NCBI RefSeq assembly: GCF_004365705.1 | Contig: NZ_SOBN01000002.1 | Location: forward strand, 1,488,001-1,552,000 | Length of the DNA stretch: 64,000 nt | From: Streptomyces sp. 846.5 | GTDB lineage: Bacteria; Actinomycetota; Actinomycetes; Streptomycetales; Streptomycetaceae | Direction: 5' to 3' | Shown: positions 41,138 to 49,457 of the stretch, piece by piece | Numbering within the stretch: position 1 is the stretch's first letter | Layout of the letters: every line of letters starts with the position of its first letter | The notes under the pieces: generated by a model | The model's input: the letters and a program-made list of their open reading frames with translations, nothing else | What the model was told of the DNA's origin: nothing | Database searches by the model: none | Program-made: the position numbers and the translations under genes

Positions 41138-43180
41138 TCACACCTTGTCGGGTTGCCGGGCCGGCAGGGTGTCGAGGTTCTGGCTGGGTTCGCCGCGGCG
41201 CACCGAGCCCGGGGCGCGTCGGGCCGGGCGGTCGGCGCGGCTGGAGGAGGAGAGCTGCCAGGGCACGCTGATGACCATCACGCCGGGGGTGAACAGCAGT
41301 CGGCTCTTGAGCCACAGCGCGGACTGGTTGTGCAGCAGATGCTCCCACCAGTGGCCGACCACGTACTCGGGGATGAACACCGCCACGGCCTCGCGCGGAC
41401 TGCCGCGCCGGATCGAGCGGACGTAGCCCACCACCGGCTTGGTGATCTCGCGGAAGGGCGAGTCGAGGACCTTGAGCGGGACCTGGATGTCGAACTCGGA
41501 CCACCTGGCCTTGAGGTCCTCGGTGGCGTCCTTCTCCACCGCGACCGTGACCGCCTCCAGTATGTCCGGCCGGAACGCCTGGGCGTAGCCCAGCGCCCGC
41601 AGCGTCGGCTTGTGGAGGGTGGAGACCAGCACGATGGCGTGCACCTTGGACGGGCGCACCGACTCGGCCTTCAGGTCCTCGACCGCGAGCTCCTCGGCGA
41701 CGGCGTCGTAGTGCTTGCGGATGCCGCGCATCATGCCGAACAGCAGCACGGCGGCGACCACGGCCAGCCAGGCGCCCTCGGTGAACTTGGTGATCATCAC
41801 GATCACCAGGACCAGCGCGGTGAACCCGGCGCCGAAGCCGTTGATGATCCGTGAGCGCTTCGCCGACCCGCGGACCCTGGAGTCGGTCTCGGTGGCCAGC
41901 AGCCGGTTCCAGTGCTTGACCATGCCGATCTGACTGAGCGTGAAGGAGGTGAACACGCCCAGGATGTAGAGGTGGATCAGGTTGGTGACGTCCGCCTTGT
42001 AGGCCACCAGCAGCGCGACGTTCACCAGGGCCAGGGCGATGATGCCGTTGGAGAAGGCGAGCCGGTCACCGCGGGTGTGCAGCTGGCGGGGCAGGTAGCG
42101 GTGCTGGGCCAGGATCGAGGAGAGCAGCGGGAAACCGTTGAAGGCGGTGTTCGCGGCCAGGATCAGCACCAGCGCGGTGACCGCCTGGATGAAGTAGAAC
42201 AGGATGCTGTGGTCGCCGCCGAAGACCGAGGACGCCAGTTGGGCGATCACGGTGGGCTGGGTGGCGCTGTGGCAGTCGCCGGGGTAGTTCATCAGCCGGC
42301 AGGTGTCGTCGGTCTTGTGGACCTTGGCCACCAGCGCCAGGGCGGTGATGCCGACGAACATCACCACGGCCGTGATGCCCATCGCGGACATGGTGGTCGC
42401 GGCGTTCCTGGACTTGGGCTTGCGGAACGCGGGCACCCCGTTGGAGATCGACTCCACGCCGGTCAGCGCGGTGCAGCCGGACGCGAAGGCGCGCAGGCCC
42501 AGCATCAGCAGGCCCAGACCCGCGAGGGTGTCCTTGTGGCCCACCGGGATGATCGGGTACTGGGCGCTGGCCGCCACCGGGGTGTGGCCGAACAGCATCT
42601 TCACGAACCCGGTCACGATCATCAGCACGATGCCGGCGATGAACAGGTACGTCGGCGCCGCGAAGGCCCGGCCCGCCTCCCGGACGCCGCGCAGGTTCAT
42701 CGCGCTGAGCAGCACCACGAAGAAGACCGCCATCGCGACCCGGTAGTCGGCGATGCTCGGGAACGCGGAGATGATGTTGTCCACGCCCGAGGCCACCGAG
42801 ACCGCGACCGTCATCACATAGTCGACCAGCAGCGAGGCGGCCACCACCAGGCCCGCGTTCGGCCCCAGGTTGCTGGTCACCACCTCGTAGGAGCCGCCGC
42901 CGCTGGGGTAGGCGTGCACCACCTGGCGGTAGGAGGTCACCACCACGGCCATGAGCAGGACCACGCCCGCCGCGATCCACGGCGTCAGATACAGGAACGC
43001 GGTGCCGCCGACCGTGAGCACCAGCAGGATCTCCTCGGTGGCGTAGGCCACCGAGGAGAGCGGGTCGGACGCGAAGATCGGCAGCGCCAGGCGCTTGGGG
43101 AGCAGGGTCTCCCCCAGCTCCTCACTGCGCATGGCCTGACCGATCACGAGGCGCTTGAACGCCTGGGGCACGTTGAACAC
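41138..43180 (-). CDS. APC-superfamily permease (KimA/YdaO-like)
   Basis: 680 residues with about 12 helices (about 40-480) and a cytoplasmic C-terminal domain of about 180 residues. The N-terminal stretch LPIFASDPLSSVAYATEEIL and GGGSYEVVTSNLG are typical of the KimA-like branch, which imports potassium with protons in Bacillus; amino-acid transport is the general APC alternative. The GTG at 43180 has no Shine-Dalgarno. TACGCT ends 7 nt before it, hinting at a leaderless start. I found no c-di-AMP (ydaO) riboswitch fold upstream. Confidence 0.8.
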   Translation of the reverse strand: MFNVPQAFKRLVIGQAMRSEELGETLLPKRLALPIFASDPLSSVAYATEEILLVLTVGGTAFLYLTPWIAAGVVLLMAVVVTSYRQVVHAYPSGGGSYEVVTSNLGPNAGLVVAASLLVDYVMTVAVSVASGVDNIISAFPSIADYRVAMAVFFVVLLSAMNLRGVREAGRAFAAPTYLFIAGIVLMIVTGFVKMLFGHTPVAASAQYPIIPVGHKDTLAGLGLLMLGLRAFASGCTALTGVESISNGVPAFRKPKSRNAATTMSAMGITAVVMFVGITALALVAKVHKTDDTCRLMNYPGDCHSATQPTVIAQLASSVFGGDHSILFYFIQAVTALVLILAANTAFNGFPLLSSILAQHRYLPRQLHTRGDRLAFSNGIIALALVNVALLVAYKADVTNLIHLYILGVFTSFTLSQIGMVKHWNRLLATETDSRVRGSAKRSRIINGFGAGFTALVLVIVMITKFTEGAWLAVVAAVLLFGMMRGIRKHYDAVAEELAVEDLKAESVRPSKVHAIVLVSTLHKPTLRALGYAQAFRPDILEAVTVAVEKDATEDLKARWSEFDIQVPLKVLDSPFREITKPVVGYVRSIRRGSPREAVAVFIPEYVVGHWWEHLLHNQSALWLKSRLLFTPGVMVISVPWQLSSSSRADRPARRAPGSVRRGEPSQNLDTLPARQPDKV

Positions 43181-43368
43181 AGCCGCGAGCGTAAGGGTTC
43201 ACAGCGTCGGAGAGGCGACTCCGCTCAGTGACCGGCGTGCCGCCGATGGATCTCCGTTGGTCTGTTTTCGCAGGTCAGACTGGGTCTCCTGGTTCAGCTG
43301 TAGGCCATCCGGCGGCATTCCGGGTCGGCGTTAGAGATGCGTCAAGATTTGGCGGCACCTGCTCGTGG

Positions 43369-44463
43369 TCAGAGCTCGTTGCCCCACATGTAGCGAGCGG
43401 TCATCTCCACCAGCTGGAGTTTGAGCCGTTCCTGATTGGCGGTCAGGCCGTGCCCGGCGGTGAAGGGGCCGTTGGTCGACAGCGCGATGTCGTCGATGTC
43501 CATCTCGGCGGCGGCCGCGTCCACCCGGGACACGATCTCGTCGACCGACTCCAGCCCCGGGGTGCGGACGTCGACCAGGCCGAGCGAGACCACCACGCCA
43601 GGGCGCACGCCCGACAGCGGGAAGCGGGCCTGCTCCAGGGCCGGGTACTCCACGCAGATCCGGTCGAACGGCTGGCGCTCCTGGAAGGCGGCCAGCGGTC
43701 CGGCGGCGTAGCCGGCGGAGAGGTCGGCGGCGCCCCCGGTGGTGAGGTCCAGCCCGAGGTGGAAGTGGACCGGAGCCTCCAGGCCTTCGAGGGCCCCGGC
43801 ATCCGCAACGAGCATCCGCTCGACCAACTCCACGGCATTCAGGCCCAGTTCGGCGGCGCGCTCGGCGCCGCGCGCGCTCAGCAGGAAGCCGTACAGCGGG
43901 TTGTGCAGCAGCACATAGGCCACGCCCTCGGCCGCCAGCGCGGCGACCTCGCGTCCGACGATCGCGGCCAGCGCCGCACCGGTCTCCTCAACGGACTTGG
44001 CCTGCTGGCCCTCGGGGCCCTCGGCGACCGAGAGTTCCGCGACATAACCCGGCGACGGCAGCGAGACCAGCAACGGGTACTCGGTCACCGCACGCAGAGC
44101 CGCGCTCTCGTGCCCCGCCAGCCGACCGGTGGCCGCCAGCGGCCCCACTGCCTCGCGGCGCACCGGCGCCATCGCGCCGAGCAGTTCCGCCACGGCGCCG
44201 CCGACCAGCTCGTCCCCGAAGCCGGAGACCTGGTCGTGGACCACGCTCAGCGGGTCCGACCGGCGGAACCAGCCGTCGCTGACCGCCGAGAGACCCAGGC
44301 GGCGCTGGGTGCTGACCGCCTCGGCGACGGCGGCGTCCTGCGCGGCCCGCAACCCGGCGTCGTCCAACTCGCCGCGCAGGTGCGCGGCCCGAGCGTCGGT
44401 CAGTGCGACCTGCGGGGTCAGGCCCGCGTGGTGGTCGATGTGGTACTTGAAGTCGTCAGCCAC
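43369..44463 (-). CDS. MetE-fold protein lacking canonical zinc cysteines
   Basis: 364 residues, the size of a single C-terminal MetE barrel (vitamin-B12-independent methionine synthase family; also epoxyalkane:CoM transferase). SDGWFRRSDP (62-71) matches the family's DGE-RR motif and E272 in VEYP the third metal ligand. The HxC motif is replaced by H233-F-H235, and the final Cys of the PDCG motif is replaced by Ser/Thr-Asn-Gly (LSTNGPF, 328-334). Methionine synthesis is therefore unlikely. It is the last gene of a ring-cleavage operon and may act on a pathway intermediate. GTG at 44463 follows AAGGAGGG and overlaps the previous gene by 8 bp. Confidence 0.75.
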   Translation of the reverse strand: MADDFKYHIDHHAGLTPQVALTDARAAHLRGELDDAGLRAAQDAAVAEAVSTQRRLGLSAVSDGWFRRSDPLSVVHDQVSGFGDELVGGAVAELLGAMAPVRREAVGPLAATGRLAGHESAALRAVTEYPLLVSLPSPGYVAELSVAEGPEGQQAKSVEETGAALAAIVGREVAALAAEGVAYVLLHNPLYGFLLSARGAERAAELGLNAVELVERMLVADAGALEGLEAPVHFHLGLDLTTGGAADLSAGYAAGPLAAFQERQPFDRICVEYPALEQARFPLSGVRPGVVVSLGLVDVRTPGLESVDEIVSRVDAAAAEMDIDDIALSTNGPFTAGHGLTANQERLKLQLVEMTARYMWGNEL

Positions 44464-44920
44464 GGCTCTCACCCTCCTTGCGTACTCCGGCCCACTCGGC
44501 GAAGTCGGTTTCCAGGCCCGCGGCGGCCACGACGGCCTTGACGATGGTCTCGTCCTCGTCGGGGCTGCCACCGGAGACGCCGATACCGCCGATGATCTGT
44601 CCGTCCTGCTTGAGCGTGTAGCCGCCCTTGGTGGCGACGATCGGATGCTGGCCGAGCCGGGCGACCTGGCTGAAGAACACCGGGTCGCTGTCGGACCAGC
44701 CCTTGAGCATCACGGTGGGCCGCTGCATCACGGCCGCGGAGTACGCCTTGGACAGGGCGATGCTCGGGGTCATCGGGCGGGCGCCGTCCATGCGCTCGAC
44801 GGCGACCACGAAGCCGCCGTAGTCGACGACCGCTATGCTGAGCGCCTTGCCCAGCTCGGTGGCGTGCTTACGGGCGTCCTCGATCAGCCGGGTGGCGAGG
44901 GCCAGGGAGGGGGCGGTCAT
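44456..44920 (-). CDS. HbpS/GlcG-like (PF03928) protein
   Basis: 154 residues, no signal peptide. The family fold is recognised by LSIAVVDYGGFVVAVERMDGARPMT (read in pieces), GGYTLKQDGQIIGGIGVSGG and the C-terminal DEDETIVKAVVAAAG. Members include the haem-binding redox sensor HbpS of Streptomyces and GlcG of glycolate operons; many occur in catabolic operons with unknown roles. It may bind a cofactor or intermediate here. The start overlaps the hydrolase stop by 4 bp. Confidence 0.8.
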   Translation of the reverse strand: MTAPSLALATRLIEDARKHATELGKALSIAVVDYGGFVVAVERMDGARPMTPSIALSKAYSAAVMQRPTVMLKGWSDSDPVFFSQVARLGQHPIVATKGGYTLKQDGQIIGGIGVSGGSPDEDETIVKAVVAAAGLETDFAEWAGVRKEGESRG

Positions 44921-45741
44921 ACGGTCACCGTTCCAGCGGTCGTGGCGGTCTGCGGGTAGACCCGCTGCAGGAAGCGGTCCAGCGCAGCGTTGAACAGGTC
45001 CGGGTTCTCCCAGTACATGGCGTGCGGGGTGTCCGGGATCAGCTCCAGGTGCGAGCCCTCGACCAGTTCGGCGGCCCGGGTGACGGTCTTGGCACCCAGC
45101 ACCGCGTCGTCGGCGCCGGCCAGGAAGCAGATCGGAATGCCGGATGCGTTGACCTCGGCCACGGTCGGGCCGTCGGTGTTCAGGTTCCGCAGGTCCTGCA
45201 TGGTGGCCCGGTTGAAGGTGCCCATCTGCCGGAACAGGAAAGCCTTGGCCGGGTCCGCCGCACGGAACGAGGCCGTCAACAGCCGGTCCATGACCGGCAG
45301 TTTGACCGCCTCGGCCCGGTCGGCCGCGACCAGCGGCGACAGCTCCGGGTCACTGATTCCGCCCAGCGAGTGCGCCAGGACGACCCCGGCCACCCGCTCC
45401 GGCTCGGCCAGCGCGGCACGCAGAGCCGCGACCGCGCCGATCGACTGGCCGGCCAGGACGACCTGCTCGATCCCTGCGTCGTGCAGCACTGCGAGGATGT
45501 CCCCCGGGAACAGTCCGGAGTCCAGGCCGTCGCTGAGGTCCAGGGCGCCCGCTGCCTCGCCGGTGCGGCCGAAGCCGCGCAGGTCCAGGGTGACCACGGT
45601 GTAGCGGCGGCTCAGCGCCGGCACCTGCTGCCACCAGGCGGCATGGTGGCCGCCGGAGCCGTGCACCAGGACGACGGCGGGGCCGGCGCCATGGGTCTCG
45701 TAGTAGACGGCGGTGCCGTCGGCAGTCTGTGCAAAGGGCAT
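44917..45741 (-). CDS. Alpha/beta hydrolase, possible meta-cleavage product hydrolase
   Basis: 274 residues with the oxyanion segment VHGSGGHHAAWW, nucleophile elbow GQSIG, and C-terminal acid/His regions (AGADDAVLG and PDTPHAMYWENPDLFN). The fold and operon position fit C-C bond hydrolases such as MhpC/BphD acting after extradiol ring cleavage; enol-lactone hydrolase is an alternative. GGAG precedes the ATG, 7 bp after the VOC gene. Confidence 0.78.
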   Translation of the reverse strand: MPFAQTADGTAVYYETHGAGPAVVLVHGSGGHHAAWWQQVPALSRRYTVVTLDLRGFGRTGEAAGALDLSDGLDSGLFPGDILAVLHDAGIEQVVLAGQSIGAVAALRAALAEPERVAGVVLAHSLGGISDPELSPLVAADRAEAVKLPVMDRLLTASFRAADPAKAFLFRQMGTFNRATMQDLRNLNTDGPTVAEVNASGIPICFLAGADDAVLGAKTVTRAAELVEGSHLELIPDTPHAMYWENPDLFNAALDRFLQRVYPQTATTAGTVTV

Positions 45742-45748
45742 CGGGGAC

Positions 45749-46156
45749 TCAGCTCCGCGGCTCGGTCGAGGGCTTGCCGCCGCCGAGCGGCGGTCGGTTG
45801 CCGTGGTAGACCAGCTCGATCATGGTGTGGTCGGGGTCGTGGATGTAGCAGAACTTGGAGTTGTTCTCGGGCCGTTCGATCGGCCGGGTGTAGCGGATGC
45901 CGAGCGACGTGAGGTGCTCCAGGAAGTCGTCCCAGTCCTCCACCTCCATGGCGAAGTGGTACGGCGACATCCGGTCCATCTCCTCGACCGGGGTGAAGTG
46001 CAGGTCGAAGTTGCCGCGCGTCATCAGCACCACCTTGGTGTTGCTCTTGGGCGTGATCCGCTTCAGACCGAAGACCTGGGTGTACCAGGCCGCGGTGCGC
46101 TCAGGGTCCGTGGTCGGGAAGTTGACGTGGTGAATGTAGGCAGGTCGGGTGCTCAT
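45749..46156 (-). CDS. Single-module VOC (glyoxalase/dioxygenase-fold) protein
   Basis: 135 residues, one vicinal-oxygen-chelate module pair. Candidate metal ligands are His in YIHHVNF, His in MSPYHFAMEV and Glu in HTMIELVYHG. It may be an isomerase, a dioxygenase of the small type or a glyoxalase-like lyase; the sequence does not decide. The start overlaps the FAH-family stop by 4 bp. Confidence 0.75.
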   Translation of the reverse strand: MSTRPAYIHHVNFPTTDPERTAAWYTQVFGLKRITPKSNTKVVLMTRGNFDLHFTPVEEMDRMSPYHFAMEVEDWDDFLEHLTSLGIRYTRPIERPENNSKFCYIHDPDHTMIELVYHGNRPPLGGGKPSTEPRS

Positions 46157-46959
46157 GGGTTCTCCTCGGCCGCCGAGGGCGGCTCCTCTTGGACGACGGG
46201 ATTGCTCAGGACGCCGATACCGGAGATCTCGACGGAGAGCGTGTCGCCGACGTTCATCGCCACGGTCGCGTCGGCGCCCATCCACAGCACATCGCCCGGG
46301 TGCAGGGTGATGTAGCGGGAGGTCTCGACGATGTAGTCGTAGGGGTCGAAGATCATGCCGCCGGTGGCGAACTCGGCGGCGGTGACCCCGTTCACGCTCA
46401 CCGTGGTGGTGGAGACCATGGGATCGACCTCGGTCTCGATCCACGGCCCCATCGGCTTGAAGGTGTCGCTGTTCTTGGCCCGCCAGAAGGTACGGTCGCC
46501 GCGTTGCCACTCACGGGCGCTGACGTCGTTGCCGATCGTCCAGCCGAAGACCCCCGCACGGGCCTCCTCCCGCGAGCAGCGGCGCAGCTGTCGGCCGATG
46601 ACGGCCACCAGCTCGCCCTCGGCCTCCAGCAGTCCGGTGAAGTCGGCAGGCCTGACCACCGGCTGCCCGTGCCCGGTCAGCGCGTTGGCCGCGCGGTAGC
46701 CGACCTCCGGCCGCTCTGGCAGGTTGGGCTTCGTGCCCATCCGCTCGGCGACATGGCGGACGTGGTCGGCGTAGTTGTAGCCCACCGCGTAGAACGTGGG
46801 CGGCACCACCGGTGGCAGCAGGGCGATCTGATCGAGCGTCAGCAGCTCACCGGTGGCCTTGGGTTCGTCCCAGGGCGCACCGTCGACCGGGTGCACACCA
46901 GCCTCGTCGAGTACGGCGAAGCCGGTACGCCCGCCCGCCCGGAACCGTATCCATCGCAT
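46153..46959 (-). CDS. Fumarylacetoacetate hydrolase-family enzyme
   Basis: 268 residues. The FAH catalytic core is visible: FYAVGYNYADHV, EGELVAVIG (metal Glu pair), GWTIGNDVSAREWQ and KNSDTFKPMGPWI. In aromatic operons this family supplies 2-hydroxypentadienoate hydratases, oxaloacetate/4-oxalocrotonate decarboxylases and isomerases such as HpcE. It lies 1 bp after the aldehyde dehydrogenase stop, with only a weak ribosome site, so translation is probably coupled. Confidence 0.85.
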   Translation of the reverse strand: MRWIRFRAGGRTGFAVLDEAGVHPVDGAPWDEPKATGELLTLDQIALLPPVVPPTFYAVGYNYADHVRHVAERMGTKPNLPERPEVGYRAANALTGHGQPVVRPADFTGLLEAEGELVAVIGRQLRRCSREEARAGVFGWTIGNDVSAREWQRGDRTFWRAKNSDTFKPMGPWIETEVDPMVSTTTVSVNGVTAAEFATGGMIFDPYDYIVETSRYITLHPGDVLWMGADATVAMNVGDTLSVEISGIGVLSNPVVQEEPPSAAEENP

Positions 46960-46960
46960 G

Positions 46961-48409
46961 TCAGGCCTGCAGCCGGTGCGAGACGCGCTTGGTGACCAGG
47001 TATCCGTCCAGGCCCTCGGCGCCGCCCTCGCGGCCGTAGCCGCTCTCCTTGTACCCGCCCGAGGGCGCCTGCGGCACCGAGCCGCCGGTGTGGTTGATGG
47101 AGAGGATGCCCGCCTCGAAGCCGCGGACCAGCCGGTCCGCGGTGTCGGCGCGGTTGGTGAAGCCGTAGGCCGCCAGGCCGTAGGGAAGGGAGTTGGCCTG
47201 CCGCAGCGCTTCGTCGAGGTCGTCGAAGACGATGACCGGGGCGAGCGGGCCGAAGGGTTCGTCGGAGAGGATCGCCGCGTCCTCGGGGACGTCGACCAGC
47301 ACCGTGGGCGGGTAGAAGTACCCAGGTCCGTCCGGGATCTGACCGCCGGTCAGAATCCTGGCGCCTTTCTCCCTGGCGTCGGTGACCAGTCGGTGCACCG
47401 CCTCCCTGCGGCGGGCGTTGACCAGCGGGCCCATCTGCACCTCGGACTCGAGACCGTTGCCGACCCGGACCGCCTCGCTGGCCTCGACCAGGGCGGTGGT
47501 GAACTCCTCGGCGATGGAACGGTGCACGAAGAAGCGGCTGGGCGAGGTGCAGACCTGGCCGGCGTTGACGTACTTGCCGCGGGCGCAGGCGACCGCGGCG
47601 GACTTGGGGTCGGCGTCCGCGCAGACGATCACCGGGGCGTGGCCGCCCAGTTCCATGGCCGAGGGCTTCATCACCGAGGCCGCTCGCTGGGCCAGGTGCT
47701 TGCCCACCGGGATGGACCCGGTGAAGGCGACGAAGCGGATCACCGGCGAGACGATCAGATGGCTGGAGACCTCCTCCGGCACGCCGAAGACCAGGTTCAG
47801 CACCCCCGCCGGCAGCCCCGCGTCATGGAACGCCTGCGTGATCAGGACGGCGGTGCCGGGCACCTCCTCGGAGGCCTTGATGACGATGGAGCAGCCGGCC
47901 GACACCGCGGCGGCGATCTTCCGCATCGGGCTCCCCGCCGGGAAGTTCCAGGGCACGAAGGCGGCGACCGGGCCGATCGGCTCGCGCAGCACGGTGAGGT
48001 TCTCGCCCGGCCCGGTCGGGATGATCCGGCCGTAGGCGCGGCGGGCCTCCTCGCAGTCCCACTCCAGCAGGTTGGCCACCCGAAGGACCTCGCCGGCGGC
48101 CTCGGCCAGCGGCTTGCCCTGCTCCATGGTCATCACCCGGCCGATCTCCTGCGCGCGCTCGCGCAGCAGCCGGGCCGCGGTGTGCAGGATCCGCGAGCGG
48201 GTCTCGATCGGGGTGTCCCGCCAGAGCCGCCAGCCGCGGTCGGCGGCGGCCAGGGCCGCGTCCAGGTCGGCCTGTTCGGCCAGCGGGAGTTCGGCGAGCA
48301 CCTGCTCGGTGGCCGGGTCCACGACGGGCTCGCGGCGGGTGCCGCTGCCCTGGGTCCACGCGCCGTCGATGTACAGCGCCAGGGGCGGGTAGGAACTGGT
48401 GGCGGTCAT
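46961..48409 (-). CDS. Aldehyde dehydrogenase (semialdehyde type)
   Basis: 482 residues. Active-site Cys in GQVCTSPSR, general base Glu in MELGGHAPV, cofactor motif FTGSIPVGKHLAQ and PWNFPAGSP. Closest in feel to succinate-semialdehyde/2-hydroxymuconic-semialdehyde dehydrogenases. In the ring-cleavage operon it would oxidise the semialdehyde formed by the extradiol enzyme. ATG overlaps the dioxygenase stop by 4 bp. Confidence 0.85.
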   Translation of the reverse strand: MTATSSYPPLALYIDGAWTQGSGTRREPVVDPATEQVLAELPLAEQADLDAALAAADRGWRLWRDTPIETRSRILHTAARLLRERAQEIGRVMTMEQGKPLAEAAGEVLRVANLLEWDCEEARRAYGRIIPTGPGENLTVLREPIGPVAAFVPWNFPAGSPMRKIAAAVSAGCSIVIKASEEVPGTAVLITQAFHDAGLPAGVLNLVFGVPEEVSSHLIVSPVIRFVAFTGSIPVGKHLAQRAASVMKPSAMELGGHAPVIVCADADPKSAAVACARGKYVNAGQVCTSPSRFFVHRSIAEEFTTALVEASEAVRVGNGLESEVQMGPLVNARRREAVHRLVTDAREKGARILTGGQIPDGPGYFYPPTVLVDVPEDAAILSDEPFGPLAPVIVFDDLDEALRQANSLPYGLAAYGFTNRADTADRLVRGFEAGILSINHTGGSVPQAPSGGYKESGYGREGGAEGLDGYLVTKRVSHRLQA

Positions 48410-49326
48410 GCCTCGCCCTCTCGATCGTTGTCGCGGTTGGTCTGCAGGGTCCAGATGTGGTGCGGCGGCGTGGTCTCGTGCACCCGGGTCTCGAAGCTGT
48501 CGTCCGCGCGGTCCATGTCGGCCGCGTACTCGACCCGCCCGCCGCAGGGGGCGTGTACGAAGCGGAACACATTGGAGCCGACCGTGTGCCGGCCCAGCTT
48601 CCGCGCCTCGCGCCAGCCCTGCTCGATCATGTGGTTGGCGCCGAGCACGACCTCGTCGAAGTCCCGTACCTCGTAGGCGGTGTGGTTGACGCCGGCCCGG
48701 TCCGGGCGGTGGCACAGCAGGATGGTGTGCTGGTCGGAGTCGCCCTCGGCGCGCATGAAGGTGCCCATCGGCTTCACCACGTCGGTGGCCCGGAAGCCCA
48801 GCCGGTCCAGGTAGAAGTCGGTGGCCCGCTCGTGCCCCTCCTTGGGGATGTTGAGCGCGACATGGCACAGCCGCAGCGGCCGGACCCGTCCGAAGGGGTC
48901 GATCGGGGCGTTCCAGCGCCGGACGTCGCCATGGGTGTTGACCGGCCTGTCAGTCGGCTGTGAGGCCTGCAGTGCGACCACGGCGAAGCCGATGCCGTAC
49001 CCGGTCTCGTCCAAGGTGTGCAGCACCCCCTCGCCGTCCACGGTGACCTCGCGGTCCCGGCCGAGTTCGGTGTGCAGCCGGTCCAGCTCGGCCTGGGAGC
49101 CGACGCCCCAGACGATCTCGCGGATGGTGGACCCGGGCTCGACGGCCGCCGGCAGCGTCGGGTCGTCGAGCGGCCGCAGTTCCACGATCTGCCCGGTCCT
49201 GGTGGCCAGTTCGACCGATGCGTCGGACTTGTGGACCGGGTCGAGTCCGAAATCCTCGAAGAACCTGGCGCACTCCGCCACGTCCTCGACTCCGTACACC
49301 GCCCGCTCTATCCGGACAATGGTCAT
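48406..49326 (-). CDS. Two-module type I extradiol dioxygenase-like protein
   Basis: 306 residues made of two VOC modules (about 5-120 and 150-275). The Fe/Mn facial triad of type I extradiol dioxygenases is recognisable in the second module: H155 (LCHVALNI), H215 (VNHTAYEV) and E266 (GGRVEYAAD). It should open a catecholic ring using O2. First gene of the operon; ATG at 49326 after GAGAAGG. Some 2-VOC proteins have lost ring-cleaving activity, so the substrate needs proof. Confidence 0.82.
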   Translation of the reverse strand: MTIVRIERAVYGVEDVAECARFFEDFGLDPVHKSDASVELATRTGQIVELRPLDDPTLPAAVEPGSTIREIVWGVGSQAELDRLHTELGRDREVTVDGEGVLHTLDETGYGIGFAVVALQASQPTDRPVNTHGDVRRWNAPIDPFGRVRPLRLCHVALNIPKEGHERATDFYLDRLGFRATDVVKPMGTFMRAEGDSDQHTILLCHRPDRAGVNHTAYEVRDFDEVVLGANHMIEQGWREARKLGRHTVGSNVFRFVHAPCGGRVEYAADMDRADDSFETRVHETTPPHHIWTLQTNRDNDREGEA

Positions 49327-49387
49327 GGGGGCCTTCTCTTCGTATTCGGCGAACCAGCGCACGTGGGAAAGATGAAATCCGGGCCCC

Positions 49388-49397
49388 GTGAATTCAC
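49388..49397. promoter_or_regulatory. Palindrome GTGAATTCAC at the ring-cleavage operon start
   Basis: A perfect 10-bp dyad covering the predicted transcription start of the dioxygenase operon. It may be an operator. Confidence 0.4.
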
Positions 49398-49401
49398 AGC
49401 C

Positions 49402-49430
49402 AGCCTAGGCGGGCGCACGGCGGCCTTCAA
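49402..49430 (-). promoter_or_regulatory. Ring-cleavage operon promoter (TTGAAG-17-TAGGCT)
   Basis: On the minus strand, -35 TTGAAG (49430-49425) and -10 TAGGCT (49407-49402) are 17 bp apart. It directs transcription into 49326-43369 from the gap after the LysR gene. Confidence 0.7.
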
Positions 49431-49457
49431 GGGCGGTACACGGCAGCGACGGGAACA

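Noticed and set aside
43181..43368. A c-di-AMP (ydaO-type) riboswitch upstream of the KimA-like permease
   Set aside because: I could not find the conserved helices or junction sequences in this 188-bp spacer.
49327..49457. A LysR T-N11-A box before the ring-cleavage operon
   Set aside because: The motif is too loose; several matches exist and none is clearly better than chance.
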